Shown here piece by piece: positions 1-11,190 of a DNA stretch of 64,000 nt. Source of the stretch: Cinnamomum chago (taxonomy: Eukaryota; Streptophyta; Magnoliopsida; Laurales; Lauraceae); contig CP142461.1 in assembly GCA_038049695.1 (NCBI GenBank), positions 32,867,001 through 32,931,000 on the forward strand, read 5' to 3'. A program made the translations under genes and the position numbers. The stretch's first letter is position 1, and the number at the start of each line of letters is the position of its first letter. The notes beneath the pieces were generated by a model that was not told the DNA's origin, ran no database searches, and saw nothing but the letters and a program-made list of their open reading frames with translations.

Positions 1-737
1 GCTTGAGGAGAAGCTTTCTACCACGAAAACCACAATCTACCCCGCTCAAAAGTAATTTAGAACACCGAGAAGAAGAAAGAAAGGAAAAAGATCATGATCC
101 AAACTATTCTAAACAAAAGAGAAAACGAATAGAAAAGTTGATGATGGGAAAGGCTTACCAACTAGTATCAATGGAGAGAAGAGAGCGAAAGGAAGAAGAT
201 GTGCGGTCCGGATCGCGGAGGTAATCTCTCCCGGAGGGAGATCTGGGCTTAAGAAGAGAAGGGGAAGAAGATAGGCTGCTGTAACTCTCGTTCATTGCAG
301 AAGTGAGAATGAGATTAAGGCTAATCCCTGATTAAGAAGAAGAGAGGGAGGAAAAGACCGAATTACCCTTTAAGTGGGTTCGGTGAAAGAATTGACCATT
401 TGAAGGGTTTTTGATCATCGGATCGCGACGAGCTAAGAGACAAAAATGATCAGCGCGACGAGACCTTTCCAACGAACCCAAAATCACGGTGATAGGAATT
501 TTTTCGGAAAAACACTCAATTTTCCCTAATTTGCAAACTACCCCCCCTTCTAGGATCAAACGAACTCGAAATCGAACGAAACTTCGCAGACACTATCCTA
601 ATACTAAAAGAAACTCACTCAAAGCCTAAACCCACTTAAATATCTAAAATACAAATAATTATAATAAAAATAAAAATAAATGGGTCAACGGGCCTGCTAT
701 TGGGCCCAATTGACCCAGTAAGGTCGCGGACCTTACA
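1..737 (-). repeat. Probable Gypsy-type LTR, partial, runs off left edge
   Basis: On the minus strand this block begins at 737 with TGTAAGGTC and ends abruptly against a Copia gag at 738. The gag reading frame loses all similarity to its family exactly at this point, which marks an insertion or recombination boundary. The first 20 bases of the block form an imperfect palindrome with arms GTAAGGTC and GACCTTAC. No ORF in it resembles a protein I recognise, and the purine-rich part at 60-360 looks like an LTR or leader. The other end and any duplication lie outside the window, so the LTR call is inference. Confidence 0.4.
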
Positions 738-1810
738 ATGATCAGTCCCCTCATCAGAAAATGGTGGAGTAGTAGAAATTGAAGTTGCCATGAATGCCAC
801 AAATTTTCCATTTACATGATCATCTTCAGGATCTTTTTCATCTTCCTTTTCTTCTTTAGAAGAATCTTCATCCCAAGTTGTGTTGAGAGCCTGCTTTCTT
901 GGCTTTTTGTTAGCACAGTTACTAGCAATGTGTCCATAACCATGACACTCAAAGCATTGAGTCTCTTTAGGAGATTTTTTCTTTACAAAATTTCTAGGGA
1001 CTTTTACATTGCTTTTCTTCCTCTTCATAAACAACTGAAATTGCTTCATAAATTGAACAGCAACTTGGGGATCAATCTCTTCAGAATCAGAATCAGAATC
1101 ACTAGCAATTTTCTTGAAAGATTCTTTGGAGGCTCTCAAAGCCATACTTTTGGATTTTGATTTTGCATTAGTCCTTAAGTTTGCTTCAAAAGTCTGAAGG
1201 TTCCAACTAATTCCTCAGCTTTGAGAAAATTCAGATTTTTATTCTCTTCTATGGCCACAACCTTTGTATCAAACATTTTTGGAAGATACCGCATAATCTT
1301 TTTCACAATTCTATTTTCAGGAATTGGCTCTCCCAAAGTAAATGTATCATTCACAATTGTATTCAGCTTTGAATTAAACTCATCAAAAGTTTCATCATCC
1401 TCCATCTTTATGATTTCAAAGGCTGTATACAATTTCTGAAGTTTCGACTGTTTGACAATGTCAGTCCCTTTATGCACAGTCTGCAGAATATTCCAAGCTT
1501 CTTTTACAGTAGTGCATATAGAAATTCTACGAAACTCAGATATGCTAACTCCATTATAAATAGCATTTAAAGCCCTAGAGTTGCAAGTGGCTGCCAATTC
1601 TTTATCCTTTGTCAACTGTTCTTCAAATTTAAAACTGGTTATCCCATTAGTAGTGACAGTGGGCAAGGAATAGCCTTTCTCAATAGATTTCCATACTTTC
1701 AGATCTATGACTTTTACAAAGGCAACCATTTTGGATTTCCAATAAGCATAATTAGAACCATCCAACAGAGGAGGCTTATTGGTTGAAGTGCCTTCTCGGT
1801 AGACATCCAT
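738..1810 (-). pseudogene. Copia gag fragment (UBN2-type gag with CCHC zinc knuckle), frameshifted
   Basis: Gag packages the element RNA in cytoplasmic virus-like particles. The likely start is the ATG at 1810 (MDVYREGTSTNKPPLLDG), because matching gags begin there; the open frame extends upstream to 1864 but that part crosses the primer-binding site. The UBN2-like region runs to about 1200, where a one-base frameshift gives a stop at 1175 and the gag continues in another frame from about 1145. A serine/aspartate-rich acidic stretch and a CCHC knuckle (CFECHGYGHIASNC, near 960-920) follow. Family similarity stops at 738. It cannot make a full Gag. Confidence 0.85.
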
Positions 1811-1865
1811 TCCAGCAATATTTGGATCAACACAATAAAATAGTGCAACCCGCTCTGATACCAAT

Positions 1866-2797
1866 TGAAAAATCCCTTGAGGGGCTACCAGAATGGATTA
1901 CTAGTTCTAATTTAACCAATCAATGCAACGGAAATTAACCAATCAGACAATATAGAACTAGCTATCTACCAATCACACACCACAAGAAGGCAGGTACAAT
2001 ATTTAGCGTGAAAACCCTATCCAGGGAGAAAAACCACGAACCAAAAATCAAGAGTTTACGAACAGTTACAAGATATACTCACAAGCTCATTTACCTCAGT
2101 CTGTACCTCGACCTAAGGACTGTAGTTATTCTTGCAAAGAATTCACTAAAACGACATCCACCGCGCCCCGTTCTCCTTACTTGATCTCCTCGCACCTTGT
2201 CAACCAAGATGATCAATCTTCTACAAGAAAAGTAGAAGCAGCAGCAACCTTCTAGAGCAGCCCTTCAGAATAGTCTCTCAATGGTTCTAGAGAATAAACT
2301 CTCTCTAAGATATCTCTGACTCAGATTAATGAGAGTTGTGATGGTGGTATCTTTTTTAGGGTTGAGAGTAACACCCTATAAATAGCTCCAAATTCGTGTC
2401 TTAGACTTAGTGCACAAGTAGGACTCAAACAGGGAAAGATAGTCTCAAAGGGAAACTAATTTGGATCAGAATAGAGACTTTCTCGTTTTCTGCGTACCTA
2501 TTCGCTCGAGCGGATGAGGTTCTGTCTTGTCATAAAAATCTTCTGTCAGTGCATTTGGGCTATCTATGTTGACTTCGCTCGAGCGGATGAGATGTTCGCT
2601 CGAGCGGACCCCATTATGGATGAACGGAAATTCAGCTCTGTTTCTCCAACTTTCTTCTTTTAATTCTTTTAGAGTTTCTTCTTCTGAGTTATTCCAATCT
2701 TCTATTCTACAGAGTCATTTTCTAAAAAACATTACAACTCAAAAGACCTAGAGTTTTGTCCAACCCATGAATTTTGCCAATACTAAAATACTTAACA
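1866..2797 (-). repeat. 5' LTR of the truncated Sirevirus-like element
   Basis: The LTR is 932 bp with TG...CA ends. Its 3' end (1866) lies two bases from a primer-binding site TGGTATCAGAGC (1863-1852, minus strand), complementary to the initiator tRNA-Met 3' end. It carries three copies of a TTCGCTCGAGCGGA motif (2511-2524, 2574-2587, 2595-2608), the same palindromic core seen in the LTRs of the 22560-34709 element. Confidence 0.85.
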
Positions 2798-3401
2798 ATT
2801 GTTAATACGGTTTTTTCAAAATTTCATGATTAAGAACATGCCATTATGTACATGGATCCCTACCAAACCAAAAAAGGTCAAGATACTGGGCTTTCTCAAA
2901 TCAGGAGTTCAGATTAGTGATACGTAAATTGGAGTATTCAAAATCCTCAAATGCTTCTCACTTGCAATCTCTTATGACTTGTACATAATATACAAGCTAT
3001 GGTTATTAAGCCCCAACAAAGGGCAAGCTGTTATCCATGCACTAGTTTTCTCTTATTTTCCAAGCATCAACAACGTTTACATGTAAATAACAAAAGGAAA
3101 TGAGTGGAGTAAACTCTGCTTTATGTTCCGAAGAAAACAACCTTCAGCTTTCAAGAACTCCTCACCTTCAAAATTCATCCATTCCAGCTCAATCCCACTA
3201 TTGATTTCCTTGAATGCTGCACTAAAAGCTGCAACTATACACAGCAACCTCTTCCTTTTAAAACCACCTCTATATAAACCATGTATCTCTTTTCCTTTAT
3301 AGGTCTAGGAAAGAAAAGTTGAAAATAGTAGCTAGGTGCCTCAGATTGAGTAACATACACTGGAATGCTGTACAAATACCATCTCAGATATTGCATCACA
3401 C
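2798..3401 (-). other. 3' flank and probable 3' UTR of the WRKY gene
   Basis: No coding potential is evident. The part next to 3401 is the expected 3' UTR of the minus-strand WRKY gene. I could not fix a poly(A) site by eye. The left boundary is the end of the Sirevirus LTR, so a retrotransposon sits about 600 bp past the WRKY stop codon. Confidence 0.6.
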
Positions 3402-6400
3402 TCAGTTAGTGGAGAAAGTGGTGCAAGACTGAGGAAGCTGCGGTGAAGTAGGCGCCACAGGCAGCCTCGACGGTGAACTGCCACTGCCACTGCTACTGTT
3501 TGGAGGTTTGCCCATGATAGTGGTGATGGCAGCCGCTAAGGCAGCTGAGAGATTAGGATCAGCGGCAATGGCTGCAGTAAAAACCTCCGTCAGGGAAGGG
3601 TGCCGTTGGCCTAATTGCACCATCGGCACAATGGGTTGCTTTGGGGGAAGGAAGACGGGTTGGCCGAGGAGCGGAGCACAGCCGGAGAGAGGAAAAGGGA
3701 ATGGAGTTGAGGGAGGGGGGGAGTGGTGGAATTGCATGGGGTTGTGGGTCAGATCGAGAGTGATGGTGGGGAATGGCGCGGAGGCAGATAAGGTGGCCAT
3801 GGTGGAAGTATATGGCAAGGATGGGTAGAAAGAGGGGCTCATATGAGTTTCTTTGCTGGTGGTCGACCCAGAGAGGAGCATCTTCGCTGCAGCTGATGTC
3901 GTGTTAGCCATGGCTGTGGCTGCTGGAGGAAGAGGGTGGTTGTGGTTCCCTTCATAAGTGGTTATGAGGATGGTCTTGTCCTCTGCACATCTTTGTACCT
4001 GTTGCAACAAGTAGCCATTGTAGATGACAATGAGATAATGAAAGTAATCTTTAATTAAAGACAGACATTCCAATTCATCAGCTTATTTCATACACCACCC
4101 TCTCTTGACCTATCAGACTCAAATCCCACTTCAGCTAGATGTTACAGATATTAGGAGAGATGAGAGGGGAGAGATGTTAAAAGAGATGTGAGGAAAGTTT
4201 ATCTATAAATTGGTGAAGTTCATCAAAATCTAGTGTCTTTCAAAGTTAACATTATAGAGGTCTACTCCATTGGATTGGTAAAATTCAGGACTTCCGTACG
4301 TAGAAGAGTGTATAGGTTTATTAGTGGTTTTGATTAAAAAAAAGATTGGGTCCACAAAAGTTCAATTAGGTAGTGGATAATTTCCTAATTAAGTTCAAAA
4401 ATAATATGCTTGTAATCAATATCAGTTTGTTTGCATTAAATACATAGAAACCGAATATATAGAAATTCATAACTAGGTGTTTAAAAATGACAATTTAAGG
4501 TGAATATACAAAATTGACCATCAAATAACATGTCCTTTAATGTAAAGTGAATCTAAGGGAATATGAGAAATGAATACCCAACCATCACCCTACTAATTCA
4601 AATTCTAAGAAAGTCAAGATCTCATCAACATTTCTTTCTTACATGCTTCACTACTCACTTCATATTATTTGCACTTCACCTTTTATATAATTCATCAGTC
4701 TAGATCATTCACAAGGGATTCATATATATTCAATTCTCATGTATCTTAATGCAAACAAACTTGCCCTAAGAATTATATATGTTTCAAAACAAAGTCAATT
4801 TTGTCTAGTTGAATAGGAGGCAAATAATCTTTGTCAAAATAAATTAGAAAGTATTTGACCAAAAGTCATAGGGATTTCTGAACATTTTATAAGATAGATA
4901 GCACCTTCATTATTACTCAAAAGTGAGAGGGTTAAATATAAATGAGAGATGCTCCTATGAGAGCATCTCTCACCTTACTATGAAAGATAAATGTATGTGA
5001 GGGCCCTCCACATTTATCTCTCATAGTAAGGTGAGAGATGTTCTTATAAGAGCATCTCGAGCTGATAAGAGGTTTTTATAACTAATCCCTGGACAACCCT
5101 AGTTGTTGAAATGGATGATGCTTACCTGCTTACGAACTGGGCATCCAATAGCCATGGTGCAACGATAATAAGCCCGTGGACAAGGGTTTCCCTTGGCCAT
5201 TTTCTGACCATATTTTCGCCATTGACATCCATCAGTTATCTGAAATAAAATCACATCCATAAATGAAATTTGTTTACCATCCAATCAAGATCTCTTTAAA
5301 TATGATGATTATTGCTCTTAGCTTCATATAGATCCAAATAGAACCTATGGTGGGTACTGGGTAGGCACTTATGATGGGCAGCACCTTTCTAATCAGGATG
5401 ATGATAGATAGATTAATGAAGACTCATTCCCGGTGTTCATCATCAATATTAGATGAGCATTGTTACTTGTCCTCTATGCACCAGTTTTAATGATTATCTT
5501 CATTGTCTCAATCCCTCTAAACGCATTGTAATAAGTGATATCCCCTTTTTTACTTTTTTTTTTCTTTTCTGTAAAGTTAAGTGATATCTTGTCGAGCTTA
5601 TTTTCATCATTGCATCCATAAGAGGTATTAGACTTAATGCATTGTAATAACTAATAAGTTAAGCGATATCTTTATTTTAAGCAAGAAACACAAAAAATTA
5701 AAATCAGAACAAGAAATCTGAACCAAGTTTTAGAATTAGATCCTAGTTCTCTAGTTTGACCCGTTTCGGAGCCGAACCGAGGTACTCTATTCGGAATCAG
5801 GTCTGAAACCAATAAAATATGTTTTCACTCGGAACCTGAACCGTCATTTATAAATGGTTCCAGGTCTTGGTCCAGAATGTTTCCGACTTGTTTGCATTCC
5901 TAATAATCCAATGGCTCACCATAGGTGCATCTGATCGCGCGCGCACGGAGACTCTGGCCTTGCGACATGGATACTCAGTAGTAGCTTCATCAGTGGTTCT
6001 TGGTGGAGCTAGCTTGGGACTTTTGTTAGCTCCCCAATTGTGTGGTGATTGATCAGATTCGTCTCCAGCAAAAGAAGGGCGTTTCCTGGCAATCGAAACC
6101 ATATTATGAGCTGATTCTTCTTGGCCCACTCCAACACTATTGTCGTTATTCAGAGAAGTTGAAAGTTCTTGGGTCTCATCGTGGGATTGTGAAGTTTCAT
6201 AGGCTCCACCTGATGGACCCGGGTCCATGAATTGCTTGGCTGACAGTTCTCTACTCATCATGTCATTTTTCCCATCCATCTGCATAAGAATAGAAGCTTA
6301 CATATATCATTGATTGAATCAAGAACGAAGATATTTGTTAATCTGAAAAAAATATATATAAATTAAAAAACTGGAATCCGTTGATTGAAGATCAGGGAAA

Positions 6401-9400
6401 TCCTACAGCCTAGCCTATAAATCAACATTTGGGTAGGTCATGAGCAGTAAAATCCAGATTGCTCAGAATGAAAGGTCCCTCGTGTGTTCGTTCTGAGTCA
6501 AATTTCACTCTAATAGAAGTTAGCTCACCATCAATCAAATTGATCATCTCCCGTCAAAATGCAGAATACAAAGAGAGCGGAATTAGATAAATCTGATGGT
6601 TGAGCCAACTCCTATACCAGTGAAATTCGGACATTTACTTTTCACTGTTTAAATTTTATAAGTGGACCCTACTGATGAATTTATGAGCCTAGCCAAAGAA
6701 TTTCTCTGATTCTGGGCATCAATGGATCCTGACTCCATAATCGGACATCTGTGAGAGAGAAAGAGATTTAGAGGGTTAATTTAGAAATTTGTAATTAGGA
6801 ATGTGGAGTAAATACATATAAAAATATAGATTGCTGATATATTAATCATGTATTTAATTCCAACGAGGAAGTTTGGTGATCTAAGTTAGAATATTGTAAC
6901 TTGAATAAATACGAATATATTCATTTGTAAGCGAACTATATGAATCATGAACATTTTGAATTTCAAAATAGTCCATTTTTGGCGATCCAATTTAGATGAT
7001 CCTAAACTGAACATAAAGCTATGAACTTTACAAAAATATATTAAATATTAACTTTTTGAGATTCAGAGCAAAGGTTGGAAAACTTGTGACTAGGGCTTGA
7101 CTTGTCCAATGCAAAAGAAATTGACTTGGATAGGGTCAGCGCAGAGACTCGAGAGTCATGCTTTTAAATAATTTAAAAATGAATCAAATAATTATAAAAT
7201 ATAAATATATATTTATTTACATGTATTCATGATTATCAATTCAAGTTAATAAATTTAATATGCAAGAAAAATACTATAGTAAGGAAAATGAAAGAAAGAC
7301 TTGCATATTACAAAATCTGTTGGTCAAAATCTTAAACGTAAAAGATCAAATATAAGTTTTAAATTTTATTCCAATCATCATTTTAAATTACTGACTCCAA
7401 ACCTCATGAAGAATTTATTTAAAAAAGATACATTAGTTGTTTGAAATCAAATCTATCAATCAGATGGTTTAAAATGAAAGCAGCTTACTAAAATGAGGTA
7501 ACTCGGTTGAGTTCTCCTTATATTTAACTCGGTCTTTCTTCAAGGTATGATGACTCGAGAGAGTAAGAAATTAACTCGGAGAGTTTTCTAACCGTGTTTC
7601 AGAGGATTCCTTGAAACCTCGGTTGTTTTTCAAACAGTAGTTTTAAACACATTACAAGTGATTGATTAATTCCGGAGTCTGTTTTTTCTTTCTTTGGTTC
7701 TTTTTTCTTGGATGCATGTTGTTTTGGTGTAAATATCAGTCAAGGAGGATGATTACTACAAAACCAAGTTTATATGGAAAAAAGTACACTTGGTCCAGTA
7801 GAGGGAGGGAGGGCAACTTTTACCTATGGCAGGAGCTCCTACATTCAAAAGTTTGCTTTTTGTGAATGGCATAGGTCAGAATCCCACAGTACCATTGACG
7901 TGTAAGACTCCAAGAGATGAAAAAAGTTCGAAAGAACGAATGGGAAGATCTTGGTATGGAAATTTAGTTGTGAAAAACTCATCACCTTTAAAAGACCCAT
8001 GCAAGTGTTTTCGTAAGAGAAACTTCCTTTGAGATTAAATCAAACTGTTAAAAGCCATCAAATAGTGTTAGTCTAGAATCCCTAGTAATTCATGGATGTT
8101 AATTTAGAAACAAATCCTTCCCACCTATTTCATTGAACCTTCAATTGTTGTTGAATTGAATGTCAAAAGAATCTATGGTTAAGACTCCAGTAAATTTAAG
8201 AATTTTTTTGTTTTTTTTTTTTTGGTAAATAAAATTTAAGACCGTGTTTTGTTGATTTCAATTGCTATATCTTGGTTTCTGAGATAGCGTTGTCCAGTTT
8301 CATTCCGTTCTTTTGTACATGGAACACATGTATGGACATACACTTATCTTTCCAAAAAAAGACTATAAAAAAAAGGACTAGAATAATCCGGTAGGGTACT
8401 GTTGTTTTGGTTCCCCTTTGTCCATAAAAGAGATTTCTCCATCTGCCCTCCTCGCATTGATAGAAATGCATGTAAGTGTGGCCCCTGATGCAGGCCAGAC
8501 TACTGGGCTCCGTTTGAAAATTTACTCCAAAAGGCCCAGCCATGACAGAATCTTGATTTTCATGGCAGTTTTTAGATTTAACTCTTTTAGATGATTTTTC
8601 AAATTTAGTAGATTTCTAATAATTGATATGATTTAGAAGAATTAAGGAGTTTCTAAAATTATATAAGTTGATTACTAAAATTATGCTGAGACTTTATTAT
8701 ATAAAGGATGCAATCCCTTCTCTTGTAATATACAGAAATTAATGAAAAATTGAGTTTGCTCATCGTGTGATTTTCTCTCTTGTTTGACCTCCCTCATTCC
8801 CTGCGCTGCCCAGCCCCACAAGCTAGACTACATATAAGCATTATGTTGTTCGCTCCTAGGAGAATATTTTCCTTCGGAGGGTTGTTGCATGCATGAGATG
8901 GAGAAGATACAGTGCGAGGTATCTCTCCAAAACTTGATTCCTTAAAGAAATTAATATCAAGTTTTACAACCTTAAGCTTATTACTAATTGAGATTCATTC
9001 TAAGGATGCTCTATGAGAAACGCCATTGGCTTCTTTACCATTAGAAGGTTTTTTAATTTTTCTGGGTAAAGCGTTAGAACTTTATGGAAATTGTCAATGA
9101 GATCGATAAAATCCTACATGGGACCAAAAAAAAAGCTATAGCTTTTAGTGCTGAACGTGTTTCTCATTTTCCAAATATGTGAATGATATCATGCAAGACT
9201 ACTACTTTTTCCCTGGTTTTCAGTGGGTAAAGAACATATACATGAAAACGTTGTACTCGTGTTTATTGGCCTTCTATAGAGCACATATATGGCCAGTGGC
9301 CACCAGGTTCGTATGCAAAACATGCATCTGATTAGCTGTTCATATACTTGATTTCCTATGTCATCAATAAAATATTATGATTGTCCACTGTATCATATAA

Positions 9401-11190
9401 AAATGAATTGCTCCTAAATTATATAGGTGCTTAGGTTACTGTACAACACACCTTCCCATCAAAGATAAACCCGTTTTTGACATTAGGTCTTTCTACTTTT
9501 AAGATTTTTCATTTTTGATACAAGCAATTGCAATGGACAAAACTATCAAGAAGAAAAATGGGATTGAGATTTATTCTTGTGAGTGAAACATGATTTTAGA
9601 AATCAGCCAAAACTGATCGAGTTGTTTAATTAGCTGGTGTATGAAGGTTTCGGCCATATGACTTTCTGTGTAAAACTCAAACCAAACCAGTGGAGTGGAT
9701 AGTTTGGTCCAACCAGGTTGGACCATCCAATTTAACCCAGTTCAACCACAACTAAAATTATTTTGAAAAAAAAAAATAAAACTGAAATAATTGATGGTCG
9801 TCTCTCAATCAGTTTGACCACCAGTTTGTTACTGTGGCGTGACCAGTTTTGACTAGCTTTTACCATTATTCTAGTTTTTATCTCATTAGATTGGTGAAGG
9901 TACTGCTTCCAGTTGAACCCAGTCTGATCTGATTTCCAAAACACTGTTTTATTCCCAAAACCTTAACATGTATTAAAACTCCAATAATAGTGCATGTGAA
10001 GATTTGAAAGTTTCCACATAGATAAAGGGGAAAAAAGGCCTAAGTAAATTAGAGTGTTTTAGTACCATGCATGGATTGAAGGTTCCCAAAACCTGAAATC
10101 ATTGACATAGATGATGGATATACACATAAACAACATACATATATAATCCATAAATAAATAGATTAGATAGATTAGTTATTAAAGGCTTCACAAGTATAAG
10201 AAAACCAGGCCCACATATCCAAGTACCTACACGTGCTTGTAGGGAAAAGAAATGAAAAAGAAGAAGATATATTATCCTTTTTCTTCTTATCATTTATGGG
10301 GAGGCTTAAACTTCCAATAAGGATCCTAACACAAGATCTCAAATCCAAAATTAATCATGTTTCTAACTTACTATAAAAGACTCAATTAAGATAGGGTTGC
10401 ACTTGCACCACAAATCTAAATTCATATCTAGTTAGGAACTTTCCTAACATGTTCCCAGACAAGCACATGTGATCTAAGAAAGGGGAATTGATTTAACCTG
10501 TCCTAGCCGATGCTTGCTTGCTTCTTGCGCTTGTTGTTGAATTGCAGAAATTAGCTGATTCTGTAGAACACCATAATTCATGGTTATCTGATCTAACATG
10601 CTTCTCAGCTTCTGATTCTCTTCGTTCAATCGATCTATTTCCACTTGAAGCGGAATCATCCGCTAAGAAAAGAAAAGGTCAGATAAGCCTTAGATCTAAA
10701 GAAACACCAAACACACAATCTACAAACTTGAATCAATCTACAAACTCAGTGACCCATGAAAATGGAAAACTCACCTTATCCTTGGGTTTCTCTTTCTCCT
10801 CAATCAATGAAAGCCCAGTTCCAGAATTCCCACTAACAAGATGCAAACCGGTCTGCGCGAAAAAGGTAATTAATAAAATAATAACACTTTTACTAGATTC
10901 ATGATCAAAGATCTACACCAATGGGTCAAAATAGCATGACCCAGATGGTATTAACATGAAAAAGCAAAGCACTAGAATTGTGTAATTCACTTGCTTACAT
11001 TTACATGATGTGGATCAGTTCTCTTGACTGGATCCTTCTTTTGAAGATTTGGTGCCGGAGCGGCGATGGGTTGACGATTCTCTGAGAAGAAATCCATCTC
11101 TTGGATGGAATTCCGACGGTCAAGGTTACCGGAATTGTGCCGGAGAGAGTGGGTGGGGTGCAATAGTGCCATTTCCTGGGGTCTGTCCAT
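3402..11190 (-). CDS. WRKY47: WRKY transcription factor, group IIb (WRKY47-like), six exons
   Basis: This is a nuclear DNA-binding regulator recognising W-boxes (TTGACC/T). By GT-AG sites and unbroken frame the exons are 11190-10999, 10852-10775, 10662-10498, 6279-5920, 5239-5126 and 3998-3402, giving 501 residues, normal for group IIb. Exon 3 (residues 91-145) holds the leucine-rich coiled coil. Exon 4 carries the basic [11 protein letters not shown] stretch. Exon 5 has WRKYGQK and the first zinc cysteines. Exon 6 starts at VQR and completes C-X5-C-X23-H-X-H, so the intron before VQR is the one diagnostic of groups IIa/IIb. The tail has the alanine-rich [17 protein letters not shown] block and ends [14 protein letters not shown]; the start (ALLH) and this ending point to WRKY47 rather than WRKY6/31/42. 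All introns are phase 0 and no lesion is visible. The ortholog name is from memory, not a search. Confidence 0.93.
3999..5125 (-). other. WRKY intron 5 (1.1 kb), with foldback
   Basis: The donor AAGCAG|GTAAGC is at 5126/5125 and the acceptor TTGCAACAG at 3999. The sequence is AT-rich and non-coding except for the foldback element at 4944-5058, which begins 68 bp inside the donor. Confidence 0.85.
4944..5058. repeat. Near-perfect 115 bp foldback (MITE-like) in WRKY intron 5
   Basis: Two arms of about 49 bases (4944-4994 and 5010-5058) are inverted copies with about four mismatches, all transitions. They meet around a GGGCCC centre, so the transcript would fold into one long hairpin. No ORF lies inside. 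It is either a small foldback MITE or a MITE-derived small-RNA hairpin. Flanking duplications are not clear. Confidence 0.75.
5700..5902. repeat. hAT-type MITE remnant in WRKY intron 4
   Basis: The right end TTTGCATTCCTA (to 5902) matches the terminal repeat of the MITE family at 12479, 40740 and 43517, and the interior shares its GGTTCCGG/GAACCGG-rich composition. The left end is ill-defined. The remnant stops 17 bp from the exon 4 donor (5920|5919). Confidence 0.5.
6280..10497 (-). other. WRKY intron 3 (4.2 kb)
   Basis: The donor GGACAG|GTTAAA at 10498/10497 is weak but fits both reading frame and family structure; the acceptor TTATGCAG is at 6280. The intron is AT-rich without coding potential. 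At about 8640-8780 there is an LTR-promoter-like stretch (TATATAAAGG, then AATTAATGAAAA) that may be an old solo LTR or TRIM fragment with no definable ends. At 9695-9730 there is a short perfect palindrome (TGGTCCAACC/GGTTGGACCA). A G-box core CACGTG lies near 10230. Confidence 0.7.

Larger units (their letters stand above)
738..2797 (-). mobile_element. Truncated Sirevirus-like Copia element (5' LTR plus start of gag)
   Basis: Reading leftward, the block has a 5' LTR (2797-1866), an initiator-Met type primer-binding site (1863-1852) and a gag start (1810). It is cut at 738, so protease, integrase and RT are absent. Its gag and LTR match the 12 kb element at 22560-34709 in motif order: a TSTNKPPLLDG start, a CCHC knuckle, then GKFVAFMA. 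That places both in one lineage. The five bases after the LTR are ATTGT; the matching duplication cannot be seen because the other end is missing. Confidence 0.85.

Noticed and set aside
3..224. 73-codon charged ORF at the left edge
   Set aside because: It is purine-rich LTR or leader sequence with no family similarity and no codon pattern.
816..1160. 114-codon plus-strand ORF
   Set aside because: It is the antisense shadow of the Copia gag.
8640..8800. Solo LTR in WRKY intron 3
   Set aside because: It has a TATATAAAGG promoter-like word and an LTR-like tail, but no TG...CA ends or duplication could be defined.
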